The notes under the pieces were generated by a model that was not told the origin of the DNA, did not search any database, and was given only the letters and a program-made list of their open reading frames with translations. A stretch of 64,000 bases of DNA, from contig NC_068971.1 of NCBI RefSeq assembly GCF_016808095.1, positions 24,106,501 to 24,170,500 on the forward strand, given 5' to 3'. The DNA is from Vigna angularis. Lineage: Eukaryota > Streptophyta > Magnoliopsida > Fabales > Fabaceae. Made by a program: the position numbers and the translations under genes. Of this stretch, positions 56,411-64,000 are shown one piece after another. Positions within the stretch are counted from its first letter, which is position 1; the number at the start of each line of letters is the position of its first letter.

Positions 56411-56970
56411 ATTGTCGCAGGTTATCTTGTGCGAAGGCTCTGGAACTTCCTCCTTTGTAAGCGTACTTTCTATCTGTAAGATATTATTTTCTCATATTTT
56501 CTTTCACGCAGGTAATATTAAATGCTATGCTTCATTTTGTGAAGGTACGTTAAGGATCTGATTCAATTTGGAGTTGTATACTACGCTCTTGTTTGTCCAC
56601 AGCCTCCTTCGGCGGCTACTGAAGAACAAATTAAGGTATACAAAGAAGTAACGAAACCTTCGGTATTGCGCCAAAGAGCTTCTATCAAAGGCAAAACTGT
56701 GCGAGAGGCACATAAAACTTTCCGTATAACTCACGCAGATCAATTTGTTAAGCCTGGAACGTATTTGCGAGTCCATGTGCACCCAAACGCTTTCCTAGGT
56801 ACACTCAGAGAGTTTGTTGGAATGAATTTACATTTTAGATTATTTTTGGGAATATGTTATTTGACATTTTAAAGCCTTTTTTAGGTGTTATGAGATTGAC
56901 TGAAGATCAAGGATGACAGCTGTGGCGGAATCCTATGTAGTTTTGGATAAACCTGCTAGTACATCAGTAT
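56411..56970 (+). pseudogene. Captured RNA pseudouridine synthase 6-like fragment
   Basis: Three exon pieces with intron remains are read on the plus strand. LSCAKALELPPL (about 56411-56446) is followed by a GTAAG donor. The second piece contains YVKDLIQFGVVYYALVCPQP, PSVLRQRASIKGKTVREAHK, TFRITHADQFVKPGTYLRVH and VHPNAF (about 56545-56800). The third is CYEID, a TGA stop, then AVAESYVVLDKPASTS (about 56884-56968). The order and wording match plant RNA pseudouridine synthase 6 (chloroplast type), an S4-like plus RluA-like enzyme. The catalytic Asp region downstream is not present. The retained introns show capture of genomic DNA. It cannot be an active enzyme. Confidence 0.85.
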
Positions 56971-58430
56971 GTAATCAATTCCACATTACAAACTCAAAGT
57001 TTATTAATTCTCGTATATGTGCACAATACAATGTTTCTGTAATTATTTATGCTTGATGGTGTCGAAACCTATAGTGAGTCAAAATTTGATATTTAGATCA
57101 GGCTAGATGATTATCGACTGGTTTTTTTACTCATTATTTGTGCCAGTCCTCAGCTTTCATTATTTGTTCTAACTTTTTGGTTTTACAGAAGTCTCAGATT
57201 CAACATACTACAATCGTAATTGCATTGCATCTAACATTAAGATTGGCCAGACTAGTTGAATTTGTTGGTGGTAGGACACAATTGGTATTGGAATTTAGGA
57301 GGCTGAAATTTAGAAAATAGGTTTTCAAATGTGATTTAAGGTTTGAGGAATGGTTAGTAGAAAAGAACAGAGGTAAAAATATACTAACTTAGACTAACTG
57401 AGAGCTAGCTAGGTTTGCCTTGTGTGTTTTTTGTATTGCTTTAGCTGTGTTCATGGTCTAAGATTATAGCCTTGTGTGCTTTTCTGTATTTAAGTTGAAA
57501 TGGATTTCATTGTTAATTTTGATTAATATATTCTAATGTAGATTGTGGATAATGATCTTGTTTCAAAAATATACAGCAAAGCCTGAGCTACTCCAAAATT
57601 GTTGTTGCTTTTACTAAGAGAAGGGAATTTGACAAGATTCTAATATACTCTAAGCAAGTAGAGGCTTGTTTATTAATCAAATTGTACTGATTTTTTCTCA
57701 TTAGATTATTTGGTGTTTCTTTTGTTAATTTCTTTGATATTGTTCTAGCCTAGACTATTTTAATTGGTCGCTTTTTTGTGGTTGATAATTCTCGTTACTT
57801 TTGGGCTACAGGTTGGCTGAATACCTGACTATCTCTTTCTTTTGCAAACAATTCTCCAAACAAATCCTTAGGTACGAGAGTGCCCCTGAATTTGTCATCC
57901 TCCAAAAATTTCTAATAATAATATTGTTATTCATCCTCCCCTGAAATTGACTTTTCTCATCAGACTGTGGATAATGTTGTTGCTTTATTATTTTTATTTA
58001 TAATAATGTCTGCCTAATAATAAATTAAGTTAAGCGTTAAAATTTTATGTTATGTTTTTATTTTTACTTTATTAGATTTTGTATCTGAACTTACGACTTT
58101 AAATTTTTCTAGCGTCAATTAATTATCTTAAAAATATTCTACAAAAGTATTTTAATATGAAAATAGTTTTACTATAATTTAAACTTCACTCCACATATTT
58201 TAAATTTGAAGAGTATTTTTATTATCCAAGACTTTGTTTCGCATTTGATATCTGGACCGTCAATATGATTATTTGGATTCTACATTATACATTATAATAA
58301 TCAACTATAAAAGCAATTCTCTAGACAAATCCTCAACTATAAAAGCGATGGATCAGTTTTGTAACTTATTCCATCCCCTGAAAACGTAGCAGTAGAACTG
58401 AGTAACTTATGTTGATCAATTTTTTTTAGG
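56971..58430 (+). other. Unassigned part of the hAT element
   Basis: No convincing coding region is seen. Short coding-like bits exist at 57188-57320 (after an acceptor-like TTTTACAG) and 57590-57660. They may be more of the captured gene's introns or another capture. The rest is the 5' leader of the transposase gene. Confidence 0.4.
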
Positions 58431-60506
58431 ATGTCTACCCAAGATACATTTTCTCTTATAGGAGATGACCAAGAAGGACAATTTATAGAACCTAATGTAG
58501 GAGATTCAAATCAAAATGATGTTCCTGTAGATTCAAATCAAACTGAAAGTTCAACTCCTACTGTTAACTCCAGAAGATTATTGTCAGATGTTTGGAATCA
58601 CTTTAAGAAACAAAAGGTAGATGGGAAATGGAGAGCGATGTGTAATTATTGTTCCAAAAGTCTTCTAGGTGAGGCAAAACAAGGTATGTCACATTTGATA
58701 AACCATTTCAAGAGTTGCAAGCTTCGAACAACACGGGACATCCGACAATCATTTTTAAAAACACATAAAGAAGGTAGTGAAACTGTAGTTGTTGGCAATT
58801 ATGTGTTTAATCAACAAATAGCTAGAGAAGCACTCCATAAGATGATAATTCTACATGAGTATCCAATGTCAATGGTTGATCACATAGGCTTTAAAGAATT
58901 TTGTGCTGCTGTACAACCTCTATTTAAAGTGGTTTCTCGAAACACCTTAAAAACGGATATTATGAAGGATTACATTGCCGAAAAAGAGAAATTGAAATTA
59001 TTGTTGTCAAGGATTCAAACCGAGTTGCAATTACAACTGATATGTGGACTGCTAGTAATCAAAATAGAGGCTACATGACTATAACAACTCAATTTATTGA
59101 TGATTTGTGGAGGCTACAAAGTCAACTTGTGAGGTAATAACACTATACTATATTTTAAGTGTATTTTTTAGATTAACATTGTTCTTTTTCACTAAATTAA
59201 TAAAATATGACTTTCAATTTTAGGTTTATGTATGTGCTTGCTCCTCATACTAGTCAAGTTCTTGCTGAATTGTTGGTTGAATGTTTAATGGATTAGAATC
59301 TAGATAGAAAAGTTTCTACTTTGACAGTTGATAATTGCACTACAAATGATGCTATGATTGATCGCATTTTAGACAAGATTTCACCTAGGTCTCTCATTTT
59401 GGGTGGCCAATTGTTTCACATGCGATGTTGTGCACATATATTGAATTTGATTGTGAAGGATGGTTTGTCCATAATTGCTAATGTCATTGAAAAGGTCAGA
59501 GAAAGTGCTAATTTTTGGACAGCTACACCTAAAAGAGAAGAGAAATTTATAGAGACGTGCTCCATTGAATATTCCATTCAAAAGAAAATTAGTTGTTGAT
59601 TGTAGAACTAGGTGGAATTATACATTTTTAATGCTTCAAGTAGCCATATAATACAAAGATGTATTTACAAAGATGTATTTGATCGTTTATCACAATGAGA
59701 GAGCGCATATGATTGGCAAATGGCAAATGAAATTTGCCAAAAGTTGGAAATATTTTATGATGTGACACTCTTGTTTTCTGGTACCTCTTATCCAACTGCC
59801 AACATTTTCTTTCCAAAGGTATGTGAAATTAAGTTGACTTTGATGCAATGACTTAACTCTCCCAATTCTATTATTCACCAAATGGCTGCATCTATGGTTT
59901 TAAAGTTTAACAAGTATTGGAGTGTGATCAGTGGAGTGATGGCTATAGGTATTGTCTTAGATCCCAGGTACAAAATTGATTTGTTGGATTATTTTTTCCC
60001 TCAGATATATGGCAATGAATCTGATTGTGAAATTGAAAAGGTGAAGATTCTTTTTAAGGACTTGGTAAGAGAATATGAAATGTGCATCAAAGGTAAGAAG
60101 TCAGTTTCTTCATGTCAAAATCCGAACATAAATGTAGGCCAAATTGTTGATGGAAGAAAAGATGCTTGGAGGAGAGATTTTGTAAAACATCAGATTGCAA
60201 AGAAAAATGAACCAACAAATTATAAGTTAGAACTCGATTATTACTTGGAGGAACCGACACTACGGATTCAGATGAAGGATTTGACATTTTAATTTGGTGG
60301 AAGACTAATGGATTAAAATATCCAATCTTACAAATGATTGCAAGAGATTTTCTAGCCATTCCTATCTCAACAGTTACTTCTGAGTCTTCTTTTAGTACCG
60401 GTGGTCGATTTCTTACTCCACATCGGAGTAGATTACACCCAGACACTTTAGAGGCATTGATATGTGTTCAAGATTGGCTATGGAGTGACATACAAGGTAA
60501 TTAAAT
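58431..60506 (+). pseudogene. hAT transposase (ZBED/RICESLEEPER type), decayed
   Basis: The first 215 codons are open (58431-59078). They hold an acidic/Asn-rich start and a BED zinc finger (VWNHFKKQKVDGKWRAMCNY, then C...H...C), followed by FNQQIAREALHKMIILHEYP. A frame change near 59010 leads to NRVAITTDMWTASNQNRGYM. After a small intron (59133-59224) the core TVDNCTTNDAMIDRILDKI and FHMRCCAHILNLIVKDGL follows. MVLKFNKYWSVISGVMAIGI and VLDPRYKIDLLDYFF then mark the RNase-H-like end region. The C-terminal hAT dimerisation domain reads YPILQMIARDFLAIPISTVT, SESSFSTGGRFLTPHRSRLH (60320-60440) and ICVQDWLWS. Several stops and frame changes make it inactive. Confidence 0.9.
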
Positions 60507-60830
60507 GAACAATTCAAATTACATATTTATATTCATTCAAATGATTGGCTATGACAAATGAATTTATTTTCCTTTTTCAAGTTCTTCATAATTGAAAGTG
60601 GTAACATGAAGCTTAATACAATACTAGAGGAGATAATTGATGATGATGTTAGTAGTTTTGTTTATAATATTGTAATCTAATTTTATTAATAGTGTCACTT
60701 TGTCATTTATTGATGACTTTATTTGTATTTATTTGTTTCAGGAATTAAGTGGTCAAAATGAAGATGTGGGAGAACAAACATAAATCTTGAAGTGTTATTT
60801 TTAGAACAATTATTTCAATTTAAGTTTTAA

Positions 60831-60955
60831 TTTGTACTAATTTGAATTAATTTATATCAATTTGAATTAATTTATATTAATTTGAATTAATTTATATTCA
60901 TTTGAATTAATTTGAATTATTTTTACTATTAATTTGTATTAATTTGAATTTAAGT
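60831..60955 (+). repeat. AATTTGAATTAATTTATATT tandem repeat
   Basis: About five imperfect 20-bp units lie in the 3' region of the hAT element. Confidence 0.85.
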
Positions 60956-61274
60956 TTTAACTTTTATTTACTTATCCATTGACTTTTCTTGGATATATAT
61001 TTTAAATATTATATTTTTTTTGCAATTTAATTTGAACTTTTTCATTTAAAAACTTATAAAATAATTTTTTTTAAATATTGGCGGGTTAAAAACGGGTATC
61101 CAACGGGTATCCGCGGGTTGAAAAAAATCCGCAGGTTTTTTTAAGGCGGGTATCCAGTGGGTAGCGGGGCGGGTACAATTTTACCAGCGGGTTGGGTTCC
61201 GGGTAGGCACTTTCCGTGCCCGACCCGTTGCCATCCCTACTTGTAGTCACCATGTGAGGTTAGAAATGTTCGTT

Positions 61275-61294
61275 GGGTCCCACAGTGAGTGCCA
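61275..61294 (-). promoter_or_regulatory. Primer binding site of the gypsy element
   Basis: On the minus strand TGGCACTCACTGTGGGACCC lies about nine bases after the 5' LTR. It resembles the TGGCGCCCACCGTGGGGC type site of Tat/Ogre elements, with changes. Confidence 0.6.
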
Positions 61295-61303
61295 AAATGT
61301 TTA

Positions 61304-63447
61304 TGTTGGACTAGTTGAGTATTCCTAACTACAAGGTGGTTCGACTCTCCACTTCCTTCTCTCCAATCATTGTACTCCTATCTTTGGGTTGTTCAATGTT
61401 CCTAGGTTTCCCGTTCGTACAAGATCGTCAGGACAACACTTGTAAAAGGTACTTTGATGCTCAAGTCAGCAAGGATTTGAGCACTTATGTATTAAATGCA
61501 ACAATCAATGTAATCAATCACTTTACTTGAACCCTTTATTTATACAAATTGTAATGGTGTTTTACTTACCACCAGCCTAATTATGACCCAATCATCCCTT
61601 AACTATAAATACCAAATTTGCACTAATATCTGCAAGTATCCTTAATCATGCTAGTTACGTACTCGATTAGTCATTCTACTCATCGGTCAACCTTAAAGAT
61701 TTGATACTCATCGGTCAACCTTAAAGATTTGACAGGAAGACGTCAAGAACTTTCCTCAGTGTCCTAATTGTTCAACCATATCGAACCAATCCTTCAAAAC
61801 TAAAATTCACCCAACCAATACATGTTACCCCATCTATTAGAAAGTGAGTTTATGCCTAACTCATCCCCACAAAACCGGCTTGTAAGGTGAGGTTTGCACC
61901 TCACTTATATATTATCATTTGGCCTTATTTCTAGTCGATGCACCTCAATTATATATTATCATTTGGCCTTATCTCTAGTCGATGTGGAACTTCCAACACA
62001 CCCCCTTCACGCCGAGGTATAGACATCTCGTGCGTGATAGTAGAAATTGGGTGGTCCGATAGCGGCCCGATTGCGGGTGGAAGAGAAGAATAGAATGCCC
62101 ACTTAGAACTCGCTAGGATAGGCTCTAACCATGGCTCTGATACCATATTAGTAATGGGTTTTAAGCCTAACTCAACCCCACAAAACCGGCTTATAGGGTG
62201 AGGTTTGCACCTCAATTATATATTATAATTTGGCCTTATCTCTAGTCGATGTGGGACTTCCAACACACCCCCTTCACGCCGAGGTATAGACATCTCGTGC
62301 GTGATAGTAGAAATTGGGTGGTCCGATAACGGCCCGATTGCGGGTGGAATAGAAGAATAGAATGTCCACTTAGAACTCGCTAGGATAGGCTCTAACTATG
62401 GCTCTGATACCATATTAGAAAGTGAGTTTATGCCTAACTCAACCCCACAAAACCGGCTTGTAGGGTGAGGTTTGCACCTCACTTATATATTATAATTTGG
62501 CCTTATCTCTAGTCGATGTGGGACTTCCAACACACCCCCTTCACGCCGAGGTATAGACATCTCGTGCTTGATAGTAGAAATTGGGTGGTCCGATAACGGC
62601 CCGATTGCGGGTGGAATAGAAGAATAGAATGTCCACTTAGAACTCGCTAGGATAGGCTCTAACCTGGCTCTGATACCATGTTAGTAGTGGGTTTTAAGCC
62701 TAACTCAACCCCACAAAACCGGCTTGTAGGGTGAGGTTTGCACCTCACTTATATATTATAATTTGGCCTTATCTCTAGTCGATGTGGGACTTCCAACACA
62801 CCCCCTTCACGCCGAGGTATAGACATCTCGTGCTTGATAGTAGAAATTGGGTGGTCCGATAACGGCCCGATTGCGGGTGGAATAGAAGAATAGAATGTCC
62901 ACTTAGAACTCGCTAGGATAGGCTCTAACCTGGCTCTGATACCATATTAGAAAGTGAGTTTATGCCTAACTGTCGATGTGGGACTTCCAACACACCTCCT
63001 TCACGCCGAGGTATAGACATCTCGTGCGTGATAGTAGAGATAAGGCCAAATTATAATATATAATTGAGGTGCAAAACCTCACCCTATAAGCCGGTCTTGT
63101 GGGGATGAGTTAGGCATAAACTCACTTTCTAATATGGTATCAGAGCCATGGTTAGACTCTATCCTAGCGAGTTCTAAGTGGGCATTCTATTCTTCTCTTC
63201 CACCCGTAATCGGGCCGCTATCGGACCACCCAATTTCTACTATCACGCACGAGATGTCTATACCTCGGCGTGAAGGAGGTGTGTTGGAAGTCCCACATCG
63301 ACTAGAGATAAGGCCAAATGATAATATATAAGTGAGGTGCAAACCTCACCTTACAAGCCGGTTTTGTGGGGATGAGTTAGGCATAAACTCACTTTCTAAT
63401 ACCATCATGTATTTATTATACTGATACTATTATACTTATACTATACA
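61304..63447 (-). repeat. 5' LTR of the gypsy element, split by the TRIM array
   Basis: The left part 61304-61834 and the right part 63407-63447 together correspond to 53401-53868. The end CTATACA at 63447 matches TACTATACA at 53868. A direct duplication of about 31 bp (TACTCATCGGTCAACCTTAA, near 61677-61735) makes this copy longer. Confidence 0.75.
61835..63401. mobile_element. TRIM retroelement array: five minus-strand LTRs, then two plus-strand LTRs, one outer TSD
   Basis: The unit is an LTR of 120 bp (TGTTGGAAGTCCCACATCGA to CTAACA/CTAATA), a PBS TGGTATCAGAGCC for initiator tRNA-Met, a 147-bp inside and a polypurine GTGAAGGGGG before the next LTR. Minus-strand LTRs begin at 61835, 62146, 62413, 62679 and 62945 (the last shortened); the period is 266-267 bp. 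At about 63045 the orientation flips, followed by a truncated plus-strand LTR (63045-63137), an inside and a full LTR ending at 63401. The two outer ends are inverted copies of the same LTR, identical by eye for about 90 bp. A perfect 5-bp duplication CCATC flanks the whole (61830-61834 and 63402-63406). There is no coding capacity. Confidence 0.92.
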
Positions 63448-63452
63448 GTTTT

Positions 63453-64000
63453 GGTAGAAAGAAAAAAGGAAAAAAGAAACATAGGTTAATATAATTATAA
63501 AAAATATATTTTTCTAAACATATAACACCGGTATACAAACATAACCTTCCTACTAAAAAATGGTTAGTTTATACACATGCATCCATGTAAATTAAAAAGT
63601 TTAGCCGCTAACCTAATTTGATAATCCAATTACACATGACTTTGCAATGATAACCAGCATGTTAGGTTTGTGTGAATGAATAGTGAAAGAAAAAATGGCA
63701 CTTGGTGATAAATAGTTGTTTTGGATTGAAAAGATGAGAAAAATTGATTGAGATAATCTTGCAAGTGATGATGGTATTTCCCTTTTCCATCATTTGTGTT
63801 AATCTACTTTTTGAAAAGGCTTGGTAACATGTCTAACAGAGGGTTTATATAAGAACCTATGGATCCCATTAGGTCCTACAAAGTGGAGGCAAGTGCGCAT
63901 AAACAAGTTTGAGTGGTTTTGTTTCATGCAAAAATAATGAGCAATGACCAAAGATTATTTTAATTGATAATGACCTCAGCATGATTACTACAAACCCACT
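63453..64000. other. AT-rich sequence, nothing recognised
   Basis: No gene, repeat or transposon end is supported in this last stretch. Confidence 0.6.

Larger units (their letters stand above)
56177..61239 (+). mobile_element. hAT transposon with a captured pseudouridine synthase fragment
   Basis: The 5063-bp element starts TAGGGATGGTAG and ends GTTGCCATCCCTA. It is flanked by TTTGTAGT (56169-56176) and CTTGTAGT (61240-61247), an 8-bp duplication with one change, as expected for hAT. Both subterminal regions (56190-56315, 61078-61235) are packed with ACCCGC/GCGGGT and GGTAC motifs. Inside are a decayed transposase (58431-60506) and, upstream on the same strand, exons of an RNA pseudouridine synthase 6-like gene (56411-56970). 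It inserted into the gypsy gag region. Confidence 0.93.
53401..63447 (-). mobile_element. Truncated Tat/Ogre-like Ty3-gypsy element, host of an hAT element and a TRIM array
   Basis: Related LTRs lie at 53401-53868 and 61304-63447 (the right one split by the TRIM array). The element reads right to left: PBS at 61275-61294, gag (about 56170 to 54950) and the start of the protease region (to 54246). Most of pol is missing. The flanks are GTTTA (53396-53400) and GTTTT (63448-63452), a probable 5-bp duplication with one change. An hAT element (56177-61239) sits in the start of the gag region. Confidence 0.85.

Noticed and set aside
61949..63331. Two similar short open frames in the right arm (identical tail on opposite strands)
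   Set aside because: They are translations of TRIM insides and recur only because the repeat does; there are no protein features.
61835..63401. TRIM array as a Cassandra-type element carrying 5S RNA sequence
   Set aside because: No 5S internal promoter-like box was seen in the LTR; the 120-bp LTR is of another TRIM type.

Overview
This window is eukaryotic plant nuclear DNA, most likely from a legume and possibly a phaseoloid bean such as Vigna or Phaseolus. The support is the intron-containing genes with GT-AG borders, the long AT-rich spacers with (AT)n arrays, and the dense nests of plant LTR retrotransposons, CACTA, MULE and hAT elements. The legume assignment is inferred from repeat families that look familiar (Athila-type LTRs, a 266-bp TRIM); no marker settles the species. 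Only two genes look intact and cellular: a RINT1/TIP20-family ER tethering protein (MAG2-like, 36852-40212, minus) and an LRR receptor pseudokinase (TMKL1-like, 42851-45655, minus). They sit about 2.6 kb apart and both read leftward. Nothing suggests they act in one pathway.

Left arm, 1-17.3 kb. A CACTA element with a Ptta/Ulp1-like gene (plus strand, 1-4301) ends near 4757 inside an intron of the Ulp1-like gene of a second CACTA element (minus strand, about 4758-10560, also carrying a TNP2 transposase relic). Each host gene is split by a solo LTR with a perfect 5-bp target duplication (931-2348, GTCGC; 6869-9105, ACAAC). Then follow a Ty1-copia gag-integrase relic (10579-13030), a fused Ty3-gypsy RT/RNaseH-integrase relic (13045-14145), and poorly identified retroelement-derived sequence.

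Middle, 17.3-31.4 kb. This is one Ty1-copia element (17344-31443, TSD ATATC). Its body was mostly replaced by an Athila-lineage element A (17929 to about 29570). A is interrupted by a complete non-autonomous Athila-like element B (19648-24730, TSD GACAT) and by a single-LTR insertion C (25762-27136, TSD ACTCC). Removing B and C restores A's gag reading frame exactly.

31.9-36.3 kb. A Mutator-like element (31928-36291) carries the last exon of an SRP54 gene. Inside it is a younger Pack-MULE (33109-34849, 9-bp TSD, 325-bp TIRs about 97% alike) that carries a long uninterrupted piece of an L-type (legume) lectin gene.

36.8-53.4 kb holds the two cellular genes, then about 7.5 kb of AT-rich spacer with microsatellites and one 510-bp hAT-type MITE.

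Right arm, 53.4-63.45 kb. A truncated Tat/Ogre-like gypsy element (minus strand, LTRs at both ends) contains two later insertions. One is a 5.06-kb hAT element (56177-61239) whose transposase is decayed and which also carries exons of an RNA pseudouridine synthase 6-like gene. The other is a 1.57-kb TRIM array (61835-63401), head-to-head inverted, with seven LTR copies and one outer TSD. The most unusual items are this palindromic TRIM array, the three transposons carrying host gene pieces, insertion C whose TSD lies 42 bp beyond the LTR end, and a 12-copy hairpin repeat inside element B.
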